Part shown: positions 1 to 11,919 of the stretch, piece by piece
Numbering within the stretch: the first letter of the stretch is position 1
Layout: each line of letters begins with the position of its first letter
Assembly (NCBI RefSeq): GCF_902167145.1
Contig: NC_050096.1
Coordinates: 179,277,825-179,341,824, forward strand
Reading direction: 5' to 3'
Origin: Zea mays
Taxonomy: Eukaryota > Streptophyta > Magnoliopsida > Poales > Poaceae
Length of the DNA: 64,000 nt
Made by a program: the position numbers and the translations under genes
The notes under the pieces: generated by a model
What the model was told of the DNA's origin: nothing
What the model saw: the letters and a program-made list of their open reading frames with translations, nothing else
The model's database searches: none

Positions 1-265
1 CAAACACTCAAACGTATAGATACCTAAAAAATAGTTCTGTTTTTGTTCTAAGAGTAGGTTTCCTATTCCTAAAGGTCACTTTAGGTACAAGATTTCAAAG
101 TGTGAAATCCACATTTGCCTTTAGAAGTGAAAAGGTAAGAATAATCAGAGTAAAGCGGAAATAGATGAGAAAAGATTAAGAAGAGTTTAGAAAGAATCAG
201 AGTAGCAGAGGTACGTAAGTAAGGGTTGTCCAGTTCTATCTAGGTTTCATCTTACAGTCAACATT
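1..265 (-). mobile_element. Internal 5' leader of a Gypsy (Tekay/Del-like) retrotransposon
   Basis: This stretch lies on the internal side of the primer-binding site of the minus-strand Gypsy element whose 5' LTR follows at 282-3644. On the minus strand it should be the untranslated leader and the approach to gag. I see no convincing coding frame in it. The rest of the element lies outside the window to the left. The assignment rests only on its position next to the PBS and LTR. Confidence 0.6.
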
Positions 266-277
266 CCTCTGATACCA
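266..277 (-). other. Primer-binding site, initiator-tRNA-Met type
   Basis: The minus strand reads TGGTATCAGAGG, matching the classic PBS complementary to the 3' end of plant initiator tRNA-Met. It lies four bases inside the LTR end, whose terminal minus-strand bases are GGGTGTGACA. It fixes the element's orientation as minus and makes the adjacent LTR the 5' LTR. Confidence 0.85.
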
Positions 278-281
278 CTTA

Positions 282-3200
282 TGTCACACCCAGGTTTCGG
301 GGCACCAAGACCCGGGCGCGAACATAATCACCAAGTATGCTGGGACCAAGTCTCACACATATGATGAATCATGGCACATGATCGAATGTCACATCTTTAC
401 TATATAATAGGAGTTCTATACAAAATAAATAAATAATTACATTATAAGGAGACAACGTTCCAGCAACCCAAAGTTGACTAGGAGACGACGGCCTATACCT
501 CTCAAGCGCCTCATCCTGCAGTACCTGTTCTTAACCTATGGGAGGGTGTGAGAAAGCAAGAGTGAGCTCACATACGTTCATAGCTCAACAAGTTGTGGGG
601 AATAATGTGCATGAACTCGCCAAAGGTGGGAGTTCACATGAAGTGTAAGGCTTACCAAAGAGGATGGTTAGAGCTGAGCATTGCTTTTAAAGTTGGTCAA
701 ATTTTTATTAGCAATTACTAAGTATAAGTAAATACCAACCCAATTAAGTAGTAGAACAAAAGTGATAATAACACCGGCGATGCAATGCATATGACAAATT
801 GAATTTAATTCCATAAATTAATCATGTGAGGGTCCAAGCTGCTCATGATCGTGAGCACGGCTGATATACCAGTTTACACTCTACAGAGGTTGCACATCTT
901 TACCCACAAGTCATGTTACCCATCTGCCAAGGGATAGCGACTCCCATACACCTCTACCTAGGAGGCGAGGCAGGGTAACACTACGAGGCCTTTATAAAGT
1001 TCCACTAGCTTCAGAAAACCCGCTACAGTTTATAGGAAGCTCCAATGCAGGGACCCCTCGCCTGACCGCCATCGCAGCAAAATCAACCCAAGGGCCTCCC
1101 TACACTGACCACTCCCCTACTGCCCTTGCCCCTTTCGGGTAAGGTAGTCTTCCACTAGCTTTCCTAATTAGTCAGCCAAGGGCGTCCCATACCACCCTTG
1201 TGGTAGCACTGTTTTCCCGGATGGTCGCCTCATGTTCCAATTAACATAATGATCTTAACATGAATAGTAAATAACAACTGATAGTAAAAGTATAATCATG
1301 AATAATGTGTATCTCTATACCCAAAACCACATAAAGCAATAGCAGGTACTACCCAAAAATTCAGTGCTGAACAAGGTATAAAGATAGTCAAACTAGGGTA
1401 ACCTATTGGGTCCCATCGAAATTAACCTATGCAGATCATTATGATTAATAAGAACATGATTGGGTAATAAGAAGTGATCAAGGGCACAACTTTCCTGGGA
1501 CTTGAGATTCCAGGTACCAACTTGCTTTTCAGTTGACTCGTGACCTCGCGCTAGTCGTAGCAATACAAACAAACATGGTATGGGCAAAATTAACATCACA
1601 CCAAACATAAGAACAAAATACATATTAATAATCTACATACTAAAATAAGATCATAGGAACATGAATCATTAATTTTGGAGTTATGGATTTCAAGTTATGA
1701 ATTTCCAAAAGTTCGAGGTGCTAGGTACAAGATTAATTAGGAGATTAATTTTAATATGGTTTTCATGTCAAAATAGAGACACTAGTTGATAAACAATAAT
1801 ATTACAAAATTATAGAAACTGGAATGGATCAATTTAGACTTAATATGAATTTTCTATGAATTATACAAGTTTCTAGCATTCTGTTTGTATTAAAAATCAT
1901 TTTCCAAAATTTATTATCTAATATCACTACTCACTGGACTGGGCGCATTATTATCAGAAACTGCAGGGGCTAACCCGCAAGTCTCCCCATACTCATATTC
2001 ACCCCGCGTGGATAGCAGGTTAGTTTAGGAAAAGCCGAGGGGCTCTTTTGCAATTTGGCTCGGCGAAGGGGTATGTCCAAATCTGGACCATGAGATCTGA
2101 GATGGAGGGCTCGGATGAAATCCGCATACGCGCTGAACCGGTAGGCGATCGTAGTCGTCGGATTGGAGATCTATGGCCACGATTTTAAATAAACCGAGAT
2201 CGCGCTCGAGCCACCGGATTTAGATCCAACGGCCCCAACGCGACCCCGAACCGGTACACCTGGGTTTAATCGTAGTCGTCCAACCGCGATCGCTCGGTCC
2301 ACAACCTTTCTCCTTTTCCCCTATCGACTCCGAGAACGGCGGCAACGCCCTCGCCCCGCGACGGCGCTCATGCACGGCAGCGACCATGGCCAGCATCGCC
2401 AACCACATGCCACAAGGCCCCGAAACTCGAAACTGACTAGGGTAAAAGGAAGCGGGTGACATCGTGAATCAGACAGCGGGTAACATACCATGAATCGCCC
2501 GCGCGGGGAGCCCTATCCATGGAGCACAGCGGCGTGGAGGCAATCTACTCACTCCAGTAAGAAATTGCCCACACATCGGTCGATTGTGTGCCCAGCTGAT
2601 GATACCGGAGTCTCCGCCTGGCCTGGCGATCCGACCGTGCTGGACACCGAGCCCCAAAAACGAGGGAGGAGCATTCAAGCGTGCAGAGGTCGACCGCGGC
2701 GGCCAACCCACTTCGCAACACAGACTTTCCTCCTCACAGTGCCGGCGGTGCTGGTGTGGACGCTGCTTTGGGGATTGGCCATGGGTATTAGGTCCTTGGA
2801 TTTATAGGCCACGGAGGCGAAGTCCGAGCTGAAGAGGTGTTGGCGATGATGCCGGACTTGCCGAGGTTCATGGAGCAGCGTCGGGGTTTGTTGAGGAAGA
2901 CGGCTGCCATAGGGGCCCCACACGTCATACGCGGCGTGATCCTGTGGCGCAAACGGCATCCAAGAGACTGCACGAGGGGTCCATGTGTTAGTGGCTTCGA
3001 GCGTGGAAACAAGAGCGTGCAATGAGGATGGCGAGCGGGTCCCACCGGACAGCCGCACACACATGCCTATATGGGTCGCCCCGTGGTAAAGTCTGTCTGG
3101 GCCACAGTTTAAGTGTGAAGGGAATCAGAGAGATGGGCCACGCAAGGGTTATTGGCCCAAGCGCGATTAGGAGTTCTTCATTCTTCTCTATTTTTCCTTT

Positions 3201-3644
3201 TTTTTATTCATTTCCAAAATTCAATTTGGTTCCAATTTCAAATTTAAATTTTGTTTGAACTTAAGCTTTCCAATTATCCATTAAAAATGAAGATAACGCC
3301 TATTATGTATTTATTTATTTATATCTATATATTTTATTTTTATAGTATATATTCTTTTCCTTTTCTTCTCTTTTCTTTTCTATTTCTATTTTTAAATTCT
3401 GGTTTTCTAACTTAAGCTTGTCTCACAACTGGGAATAAAAAGTGCAACAATACAATAACTTCAACATGAAATGCAATTTTTGTATTTATTTATTTGTTAT
3501 TTGACTACCTTAATTACATTTTTAAATATGTAAAGAGGGGAAAATCAATTAATCTCCAAGGGTTTCCAAAAATCAATAAAATACTAACACATCAATATAT
3601 ATATATATATATATATATATTGGTACAAATTTTAGGGCTTTACA
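282..3644 (-). repeat. 5' LTR of a Tekay/Del-like Gypsy element
   Basis: This 3363-bp LTR runs from TGTCACACCC at the left to ..GCTTTACA at the right, so on the minus strand it starts TGTAAAGCCC and ends GGGTGTGACA. The length, the terminal motifs and the tRNA-Met PBS fit the Tekay/Del clade of plant chromoviruses, known for LTRs above 3 kb; the clade name is inferred because no pol is visible. A GC-rich block at about 2000-3100 and an AT-rich block at about 3180-3620 are both internal to it. The bases just outside (3645-3649, atact) would be the target duplication, but the other copy is beyond the window. Open frames in the GC-rich block show no protein features. Confidence 0.8.
3594..3620. 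repeat. (AT)n microsatellite
   Basis: An uninterrupted run of AT dinucleotides near the start (minus sense) of the Gypsy LTR. Confidence 0.95.
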
Positions 3645-3951
3645 ATACTCTTATTGCAAAATTTGGTCTCTTATGAGGGAGAATTTTGATTATGGGAAAA
3701 GGGAGAGTTTTTGCCACTTGATCAAAATTACTCTTGAAACATCTCTCTATTTGCCCGAACAAGTGTGTTTGACTTATAGATAGGAAAAAGAAATTGATTT
3801 GCGAAAACAAACCAAGTGGTGGCAAAAGTGATCCAAATATGCCAAATCTCGAGTGAGAAAATTTGGTCTTCAAATCTGCACTTTTGAGAATGATGTTGCA
3901 CTTTTAGTTGCTTTTTAATGTGTTGGCATAAATCACCAAAAAGAGGGATAT
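3645..3951 (+). mobile_element. 3' internal remnant of Copia element G
   Basis: This AT-rich stretch ends in a purine tract (ccaaaaagagggatat, 3936-3951) immediately before an LTR beginning TGAAAGGG. That is the PPT arrangement of Sirevirus-type Copia elements in plus orientation. The rest of G's internal region is missing because the Gypsy element at 1-3644 was inserted into it; the separated part would lie left of the window. Confidence 0.7.
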
Positions 3952-4192
3952 TGAAAGGGAAATTGCCTTTCTATAAATGTTTTGGTGATTAGATGCCCAA
4001 CACATATTGTTTTAGTTCATATGTGCTAAGTGGTTGAGAAGTGCAAATCAAGAATCAAGGTATGTTTCTAGCTCTAGTAAATTGTTTTTGGATACTAACA
4101 TATCTCTCTAAGTGCTAGGAACACTGCCAAGAAAAGTGGAAATGAATTGGAGAAGGTTTGGCTGAGTTCAGCCAAACCAGCACCAGCCTGTG

Positions 4193-4590
4193 GTGCACCG
4201 GACAGTGTCCGGTGCCTAGGCTGGCCCGCCGACAAACTCGTCGCTCTCGAGAAAAAGCGAAGGCGCCGCGTCTAAAAATCACCGGACTGTTCGGTGAGTC
4301 AACAACGCCCTCGGCCAACGGTCGGCAGCGCAATCAGCGGGCGACACGTGGCCCGCGCCAACGGTCGGTTGGTCACACCGGATTGTCCAGTGTGCACCGG
4401 ACAGTGTTCGGTGCCCAGGCTGGCCCGCCGACAAACTCGTCGCTCTCGAGAAAAAGCGAAGGTGCCACGTCTAAAAATCACCGGACTGTCTGGTGAGTCA
4501 ACGGCGCCCTCGGCCAACGGTCGGCAGCGCAATTAGCGGGCGACGTGTGGCCCGTGCCAACGGTCGGTTGGTCACACCGGACTGTCCGGT
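4193..4590. repeat. Tandem duplication, 199-bp unit, inside LTR of G
   Basis: The block starting gtgcaccgg at 4193 recurs at 4392 and its beginning recurs again, diverged, at 4591, giving two full copies and a partial third at a constant 199-bp spacing. Each unit contains ctggcccgccgacaaactcg, the run tctaaaaatcaccggact and ggccaacggtcggcagcgca. The duplication expands the upstream (U3) part of the LTR, before the TATA box at 4787. Confidence 0.85.
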
Positions 4591-4929
4591 GTGCACCAGA
4601 CAGTGTCTGGTGCGCCAACGGGGCCCGAGGTCCAACGGTCGACTGCGCCAGATAAGGAAGGAGATCGGGCACCGGACTGCTACTGTTCATGTCCGGTGGT
4701 GCACCGGACTGTCCGGTGCGCCACCCGACAGAAGGCAAGAATTGCCTTCTAATTGGAACTTCAACGACTCCTAGCTGCCTTGGGGATATAAAAGGGACCC
4801 CTAGACGCATCGAGCAACATACCAAGTATTCACTAAACATCCTAAGATGCCTAGACTCCACAATCACGCAATCGGTTCATCGTGTTAGAGATATGAGCAC
4901 CGTTTGAGTTGTAAACTCCCTGCGCCGTG

Positions 4930-5031
4930 TTTTGTGCTCTCATCTTGGCTTGTGTGGGTGTGTTTGCTACGAATTGAGTCTTTTGTGCTCTCATCTTGGC
5001 TTGTGTGGGTGTGTTTGCTGCGAAGTGAGTC
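4930..5031. repeat. Tandem duplication, 51-bp unit, inside LTR of G
   Basis: The unit beginning ttttgtgctctcatcttggc occurs at 4930 and again at 4981, exactly 51 bp apart, with few differences. It lies downstream of the LTR TATA box, in the transcribed part of the LTR. Confidence 0.9.
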
Positions 5032-5432
5032 TTGCGTTTGTTGCTTTCCCTCCCTTACTCTTGTGCTTCTCTTGTGATCAACATTGTAAGGGCGAGAGGC
5101 TCCAACTTGTGGAGATTCCTCGCAAACGGGAAACGAACTCTAAAGAAAAAGATTGTGGTATTCAAGTTGATCATTGGATCACTTGAAAGGGGTTGAGTGC
5201 AACCCTCGTCCATTAGGACGCCACAACGTGGAAGTAGGCAAGTGTTACTTGGCCAAACCACGGGATAAACACCGTGTCTCTTGTGTTGCTTTTCTCTGTG
5301 ATTGATTTCTTCTCAAGAGCACACAACTTGGTTTGATCTAACTAACATTTTATAAACCACATTTGTTCTACTAGCATTGAATTTTGCAGGATCACCTATT
5401 CACCCCCCCCCCCCCCTCTCTAGGTGCTCTCA

Positions 5433-7028
5433 AGCGACGCGAGCATCTGTGGCGGCAACCGCCCGACGTCGAGCAGCGATGGTGGCGGTGACCGCCTGCG
5501 GCAGCATCCGAAGACGATGATCTCATTCGATCCGGCACATCTCGGGCATCCTTCGACAGAGACTGCCTCCGATCTGGTAGCTTCGGAGGCCTTCGCCGAT
5601 CTGGTGGCCTTAGGGTCGTCCTCCAGCGACGTCCTCCTACCGATCCATGTTTATGTCTTCCATGATTATATTTTATGCCAACTACTTACGCTATTTATGC
5701 ATTCTATTAAGGATTTTTATGATGATGAATACGACGTCTCTCACGTGGCTTCGATTTTTATGGTAACCACCTGGATTTACAACACATTTGTTACGAGGAT
5801 GTCATACGTGATATCACGCTGACCATTGTAATAATATTGCAGATTTTTATGCTTTCCGCCGTCAATATTTATGCTTAAAATTTAGGATGTTTATGCTTAG
5901 ACATGTGGACGCGCCCACCAATGTTCCGCATGCATATTTTTCGCATGCAAAGTAAAAAGAGAATCTCTTAATTTATGATGTTCGTAACTGTCATTAAAAT
6001 CAAATCCTTTAATCAACTCTCCTAATCAACCCCCTAATCAAATCCCTTTATTTATGGTGGTCACATGGACGTGGGAGCTGTTGGTTGAGAGTGAATCAAC
6101 GCTGTTATCTATCACTATCTATGCTCCAACTTGAGGATTTTTATGATCAGTAATGCAAGGCATCATAGTTACCAACACTCACTTTGGCTTGGTATTTACG
6201 ATCATAACTGAAGTTTTTACGCTCAAAATTGGAGGTTTTTATGCTCAAACATGTATATGCGTTCACCAGTGAACCGCATGCCAAATTTTTTCGCAGTGTA
6301 CCGAGTTGCATAAATAACTATATCGTGTAGCATAATTAGTATCAGTGTATATTATAAACTGGTTATAACGAGCCTAGCTACATGGCTATTGGAATGTATG
6401 CATGCGCCTGCGCGTGTGCACGTGGTCCAGTGGCTGGACGAGGTTTTTATGCTGTCTCTATAAACTATTTATTCTATTTTCGTGAAGTATTTATGCTATT
6501 TGCGCAAAAAAAAAACAGAACCACAATTTATGGCGTGCGTCGCACGCGGAGGTTGGGATATTGGACCAGAGGTTTGACTGACATGAGGGGAGATGTTTGA
6601 CTTGATGCACACAGACGTGGGATGTGGGTGGGTGCACCGGTGCGGTCTAACCAGATCGCAGGGGTAGTCGACCAGGGCTTCCTTTACCATTTAGAAGTCC
6701 AGGGCTTTCAATATACAGATTTAACATCAAACATGCAGATGCGGATTTGAAAACCCTCTACCAGTGGGTTTTAATCCCGTTGCCGTACCTAAACTGGAAC
6801 ACATTTGTTCATATATATAAATAAAAGTAATTTGAGAATCTTCGGCAAAGATAGGCCCCAACAGAACCTTTTTCCCCGGTGTACATCATAGGGAGTAGAG
6901 ATGGGGAGCGTTCATCGTACAAATTTAGTTGGATTATGATGTGGTTATCTACGTGTTCTGGGCCCACGTATCTGCCGCACAACGACAGCAGCATATCACC
7001 GCCCATGAAAAAATAATTTCACACCCAT
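5433..7028. other. Intergenic region with dispersed TTTTTATGCT-like motif
   Basis: I find no supported gene in this 1.6 kb. From about 5645 to 6500 the motif (T)TTTATGCT or a close variant recurs about a dozen times in one orientation, for example near 5692, 5709, 5755, 5844, 5868, 5887, 6128, 6236, 6445 and 6490. The spacing is irregular and the intervening sequence differs. Open frames here (such as 5424-5822) start inside the neighbouring LTR and show no recognisable domain. Confidence 0.5.
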
Positions 7029-7033
7029 GATTC

Positions 7034-7975
7034 TGTTGGATTAATGTGGGCTTGGCCCAAATTAATATTTAATAATAGTCAATGCTAATGGCCCACTTTA
7101 ATGCTATGGTGTACTAATTATTTAGTACCATATTGGAAGTTCAAAGGACAAATCAATCAACTTAAATAGGTGGACCATTGGTGCATCTATTGAGAAGTTG
7201 AGAAAAGGATGAAGGACTGCCACACGCGCGCGCGCCCCACCGTGGCCGTGGCTCGTGGCTCGTGGTAGATCGGACCTTGGTCCGAATATTCCTTTCAAAC
7301 GGTTGCGCATTTTGCCTGGAGTGATGACCGTCATGATAACCGTCCGTTTCCTGTCTTATGGCTAGTAACGGACGTCAGTTACTGTCGTCAGTTTCCAGCT
7401 CTAATGCGCGACCGTTTCTGACCGCCTATAAGAATGGAGAGGGAGGGCTCTTCCAGTCACGCGAATCATCTCACGCGAATTGCAAACAACACATTCCCGT
7501 CCCATCTTCTACGAGCACAGAGAGTGGGAGAGCAGGCCTCCGAAATCACCGACCGCAGAGATACACTTGCACGGGTGTGCGGGCGATCAGATTTTTGGGG
7601 AGCGTCTTCGCGACTGCTCGCGTGATCTGTTTGTCCAGCTGCTTCGTTCGACGTCTTCCCGAGTTGACGCGTCCTGCTGCTCTTCTTCCCGGCGACCGGT
7701 GACCGTTCGAGGGACTGCACAGCGTACATCTTCCTGCACCGACTTCGTACGGCTACATCGAACAAACACACGAGATGTCTCGTGTGAATGGAGCCACTGG
7801 TGCCTTGAGCATCGGTCCCTCCGCTGGGTACACTCTGTTCTTCGTATTTGTGCATGTTTCATTGCTGTTTACTGCTTATGCGAGTAGTTATACACACATG
7901 CACATACATGTCATCACATATATCGCACTGATTTTCTGGATTAAATTAAAACTAAAAATGCCTAACTTTCTAACA
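7034..7975 (+). repeat. 5' LTR of Copia element F
   Basis: The LTR runs from TGTTGGATTAATG to ..CTTTCTAACA. A TATA-like CTATAAGA occurs at about 7426-7433, followed by a GC-rich transcribed part. The last 21 bases begin the left arm of an 11-bp inverted repeat (7955-7965) that pairs with 7992-8002 just inside the element. Confidence 0.93.
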
Positions 7976-8079
7976 ATCCAAAAATCTGATATTAGGCATT
8001 TTCTGTTAGTGGTTTTGCTGCTGCGTTAAAACCAAGTGAACCTTTTGATGGGACGTTTTACAAAAGATGGCGTAGTAAG

Positions 8080-11000
8080 ATGATACTGTGGTTGACCGCA
8101 ATGAACTGCTATCACGCCGCACAGGGGAAACCCGAACAGTTCACTCCTGAAGAGGAGAGAATGTTCGACGTTGCCGATAACCTGTTTCGAGGCGCCGTGA
8201 TTGGCGTTCTTGCCAACAAGTATGTTGATTCTTATCTAACGTGCACATCTGCAAAAGAGTTATGGGATGCATTAGATGAGAAGTTTGGTGTTTCTGATGC
8301 TGGTAGCGAGTTGTACATCATGGAGCAGCTATTTGACTATAAGATGGTGGAAAACCGTCCTGTAGTTGAACAGGCTCATGAAATACAGGCACTGGCTAAA
8401 GAACTCGAACAATTCCCATGTGTCTTGCCTGACAAGTTCGTGGCCGGCGGTATTATCGCTAAACTGCCACCTTCTTGGACGGACTTTGCTACCACTCTAA
8501 AACATAAGAGACAAGAGTTTAGCGTGGCTGAGCTTATTGGTTCTCTTGATGTTGAGGAGAGGGCGAGAGCAAAAGACACTCGTGGAAAAGGAGTTGAGAC
8601 TTCTAGTGCCAATATGGTACAAAAGAAGAACTCCAATGCATCACATAATAATAAAAAGAAGAACAAGCAACAGAATGCCACGAAGCCCAAGCAGGCAGCC
8701 TCGTTCAAAAAGAAGAACAAAGGAGCTGGTTGCTTTGTTTGCGGGAGTACTGATCATTGGGCAAGCGCTTGTCCAGACCGCAAATTTAAGCAAGAGAAAA
8801 AACCAGCTCAAGAGAAGAAAACAGTAAACATGGTTGTTAGCGAGACTGCAGAAGGAACATCGGGGTATGGTAATCTTTTACCTACTGTTCTTTCAGTGTG
8901 TCAATCCCCTGAGTGGTGGGCTGATATCGGTGCTAATATTCATGTGTGTGCTGATATTTCTTTATTTTCTTCTTATCAGTGCAAAGGGACTGGAGCCTTG
9001 CTGATGGGGAACGGATCACATGCGCGTGTTCTTGGTGTTGGTACAGTCATTCTGAAGTTTACTTCGGGAAAGACGGTGCTATTGAAGAACGTGCAGCATG
9101 TCCCCTCCATCAAAAAGAATCTAGTTAGTGGCTCTCAATTGTGTCGAGATGGCTACAAAATTGTCTTTGAGTCTAATAAATGTATACTGTCTAAGTATGG
9201 AACGTTTGTTGGAAAAGGCTATGACAGCGGAGGCTTGTTCCGCTTATCTTTGCATGATGCGTGTAATAAGTCTGTGAACAATGTTGTTTCGAATGAGTCG
9301 TATATTTGGCATTCACGACTTTGTCATATCAATTTTGGTTGTGTCTCGCGGTTAGCAGATTTAAATTTAATCCCGAAATTTGATTTAGTCAAAGGTTCTA
9401 AGTGCCAGGTGTGCGTGCAATCTAAGCAACCTCGCAAGCCTCACAAGGCTGCAGAGGCGAGGAATTTGGCACCACTAGACTTAATACATTCCGATTTATG
9501 TGAGATGAACGGAATATTGACTAAAGGAGGCAAGCGATATTTTATTACTTTTATCGATGACTCTACTAGATTTTGTTATGTGTATCTCTTAAAATCAAAA
9601 GATGAAGCTTTGCATTATTTTAAGACCTACAAAGCTGAAGTTGAAAATCAACTCGAGAGGAAAATTAAACGGTTAAGGTCTGATCGTGGTGGAGAATATT
9701 TTTCGGGTGATTTTTCTGATTTTTGTGTGGAACATGGTATTATTCATGAGAGGACACCGCCATACTCACCACAATCCAATGGGGTTGCTGAAAGAAAGAA
9801 CCGTACTCTAACTGATTTGGTTAACGCCATGTTAGAGACTTCAGGGCTATCTAAGGAATGGTGGGGTGAGGCGATCTTGACGGCGTGTCATGTCCTGAAT
9901 AAAGTTCCCACAAAGAACAAAGAAATCACACCATTCGAGGAATGGGAAAAGAAGAAATTAAATATCTCCTATTTGCGCACCTGGGGTTGTTTGGCTAAAG
10001 TGAATGTGCCAATTAACAAGAAGCGCAAATTAGGACCGAAAACTGTTGATTGTGTTTTCCTTGGATATGCTTTCCACAGCATTGGATATAGGTTTTTAAT
10101 TATAAACTCTGGAGTACCGGACATGTTGGTTGGTACAATTATGGAGTCCAGAGATGCTACGTTTTTTGAGGACGAATTTCCCATGAAAGCTACACATGAT
10201 ACGTCTAATGATGAACCAACGATACCCCATGAGCATTTTATTCCGGTAGAACACACTGAGGAATCCCATATACATAATCATGTGGAAAATGACAATGTAT
10301 CAACTCGAAAGAGTAAGAGACCAAGGATTGCAAAGTCCTTTGGTGATGATTACATTGTATATCTTGTGGATGACACACCAAATACCATTGAAGAGGCATA
10401 TTCCTCTCCTGATGCTGACTTTTGGAAGGAAGCAATAAGGAGTGAGATGGATTCTATTATGTCTAATGCAACTTGGGAGGTAGTTGAGCGTCCTTATGGG
10501 TGTAAGCCCATTGGAAGTAAATGGGTGTTCAAGAAAAAACTTAGGCCTGATGGTACTATTGAAAGGTACAAGGCGAGGCTTGTAATTAAAGGCTATTCAC
10601 AGAAGGAAGGTGAGGATTTCTTTGATACTTATTCACCTGTGGCTCGATTGACCACAATTCGTGTGCTACTTTCTTTGGCTGCCTCTCATGGTCTACTCGT
10701 CCATCAAATGGATGTTAAGACAGCATTCCTAAATGGAGAGCTAGATGAGGAAATTTACATGGAGCAGCCAGCTGGGTTTGTAGCAAACGGTCAAGAAGGC
10801 ATGGTGTGTAAATTATTGAAATCTTTATATGGCCTAAAACAAGCACCTAAGCAATGGCATGAAAAGTTCGATAGAACTTTGACATCTGCCGGTTTTGTTG
10901 TGAACGAAGCAGACAAGTGTGTATACTATCGGTATGGTGGGGGCGAGGGAGTAATTTTATGCCTATATGTTGATGACATTCTAATCTTGGGGACGAGTCT

Positions 11001-11919
11001 TGATGTGATTAAAGAGACAAAAGACTTTCTGTCTAATAATTTTGAAATGAAAGATTTAGGAGAAGCTGATGTTATTCTTAACATTAAGCTACTGAGAGAA
11101 GGCATTGGTGGGATCACACTTGTGCAATCCCACTATGTGAAAAAGGTTTTGAGTCGCTTTGGTTTTAGCGAATGTGAACCTACTCCAACGCCTTATGATC
11201 CTAGTAAGCTATTAAAGAAAAATCGAAGGATAGCTAGGGATCAATTGAGATATTCCCAAATAATTGGTTCACTCATGTATTTAGCTAGCGCTACGAGGCC
11301 TGACATCTCATTTGCTGTGAGCAAACTTAGTCGATTTGTTTCAAATCCGGGAGATGATCACTGGCGTGCTCTTGAGAGAGTTTTGCGCTATCTAAAGGGT
11401 ACTATGAGTTTAGGCATCCATTATACCGGGTACCCAACAGTGCTGGAGGGTTATTGTGATGCAAACTGGATATCTGATGCTGATGAGATATATGCCACAA
11501 GTGGATATGTGTTTTCACTTGGAGGTGGTGCTGTTTCATGGAAGTCTTGCAAGCAGACCATCTTAACGAGGTCGACTATGGAAGCAGAACTCACAGCATT
11601 AGATACCGCTTCAGTTGAGGCTGAGTGGCTTCGTGAACTCCTTATGGATTTACCGGTGGTTGAAAAACCTGTGCCGGCTATTTCCATGAACTGTGATAAT
11701 CAGACTGTGATAATTAAGATAAACAGTTCTAAGGATAATATGAAGTCGACAAGGCACATAAAGAGGCGTTTGAAATCTATCAGGAAATTGAGAAACTCCG
11801 GAGTAATAGCGTTGGATTATGTCCATACGTCTAAAAATCTGGCAGATCAATTTACTAAGGGGCTATCACGTAGTGTGATAGATAGTGCATCAAGTGAGAT
11901 GGGCATGAGACCCACCTAA
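8080..11919 (+). CDS. Copia Gag-Pol polyprotein of element F
   Basis: A single 1279-codon frame encodes the whole polyprotein. The N-terminal third is a UBN2-type Gag, followed by a lysine-rich linker and a CCHC zinc knuckle (C218, C221, H226, C231). The protease site reads Asp282-Ile283-Gly284 where the family has Asp-Thr/Ser-Gly. Integrase shows the HHCC finger (H411, H416, C442, C445) and DDE residues D472, D535 and E571 with the usual 35-residue spacing. Reverse transcriptase has YVDD at 963-966. RNase H starts near D1127 and includes the STMEAEL acidic motif near 1166-1172. The frame stays open upstream to 7996 and those codons look like Gag, so the ATG at 8080 is the first in-frame ATG but probably not the ancestral start. 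It should support copying and integration of the element RNA in virus-like particles; whether it still works is doubtful. Confidence 0.93.
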   Translation: MILWLTAMNCYHAAQGKPEQFTPEEERMFDVADNLFRGAVIGVLANKYVDSYLTCTSAKELWDALDEKFGVSDAGSELYIMEQLFDYKMVENRPVVEQAHEIQALAKELEQFPCVLPDKFVAGGIIAKLPPSWTDFATTLKHKRQEFSVAELIGSLDVEERARAKDTRGKGVETSSANMVQKKNSNASHNNKKKNKQQNATKPKQAASFKKKNKGAGCFVCGSTDHWASACPDRKFKQEKKPAQEKKTVNMVVSETAEGTSGYGNLLPTVLSVCQSPEWWADIGANIHVCADISLFSSYQCKGTGALLMGNGSHARVLGVGTVILKFTSGKTVLLKNVQHVPSIKKNLVSGSQLCRDGYKIVFESNKCILSKYGTFVGKGYDSGGLFRLSLHDACNKSVNNVVSNESYIWHSRLCHINFGCVSRLADLNLIPKFDLVKGSKCQVCVQSKQPRKPHKAAEARNLAPLDLIHSDLCEMNGILTKGGKRYFITFIDDSTRFCYVYLLKSKDEALHYFKTYKAEVENQLERKIKRLRSDRGGEYFSGDFSDFCVEHGIIHERTPPYSPQSNGVAERKNRTLTDLVNAMLETSGLSKEWWGEAILTACHVLNKVPTKNKEITPFEEWEKKKLNISYLRTWGCLAKVNVPINKKRKLGPKTVDCVFLGYAFHSIGYRFLIINSGVPDMLVGTIMESRDATFFEDEFPMKATHDTSNDEPTIPHEHFIPVEHTEESHIHNHVENDNVSTRKSKRPRIAKSFGDDYIVYLVDDTPNTIEEAYSSPDADFWKEAIRSEMDSIMSNATWEVVERPYGCKPIGSKWVFKKKLRPDGTIERYKARLVIKGYSQKEGEDFFDTYSPVARLTTIRVLLSLAASHGLLVHQMDVKTAFLNGELDEEIYMEQPAGFVANGQEGMVCKLLKSLYGLKQAPKQWHEKFDRTLTSAGFVVNEADKCVYYRYGGGEGVILCLYVDDILILGTSLDVIKETKDFLSNNFEMKDLGEADVILNIKLLREGIGGITLVQSHYVKKVLSRFGFSECEPTPTPYDPSKLLKKNRRIARDQLRYSQIIGSLMYLASATRPDISFAVSKLSRFVSNPGDDHWRALERVLRYLKGTMSLGIHYTGYPTVLEGYCDANWISDADEIYATSGYVFSLGGGAVSWKSCKQTILTRSTMEAELTALDTASVEAEWLRELLMDLPVVEKPVPAISMNCDNQTVIIKINSSKDNMKSTRHIKRRLKSIRKLRNSGVIALDYVHTSKNLADQFTKGLSRSVIDSASSEMGMRPT

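Larger units (their letters stand above)
3952..5432 (+). repeat. 3' LTR of Copia element G (Sirevirus-like)
   Basis: This 1481-bp LTR starts TGAAAGGGAA and ends ..TAGGTGCTCTCA. It contains many CCGGACAGTGTCCGG-type palindromes and a TATA box (tataaaag, 4787-4794) followed by the expected transcribed part of the LTR. A run of sixteen C residues lies near the right end (5401-5416, after one A). A purine tract precedes it, so it is a 3' LTR in plus orientation. The five bases after it are agcga; the matching target copy is outside the window. It has two internal tandem duplications, listed separately. Confidence 0.8.

Noticed and set aside
2469..3258. Several overlapping open frames in the GC-rich part of the Gypsy LTR
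   Set aside because: They lie wholly inside a non-coding LTR, overlap on both strands and show no domain or codon pattern.
5424..5822. 132-codon frame after the LTR of element G
   Set aside because: Its start lies in the LTR tail, no domain is recognisable, and it runs through TTTATGC motif repeats.
7358..7887. Open frames in the 5' LTR of element F, repeated at 12769-13499
   Set aside because: They duplicate exactly with the LTR and are GC-rich untranslated leader sequence read in several frames.
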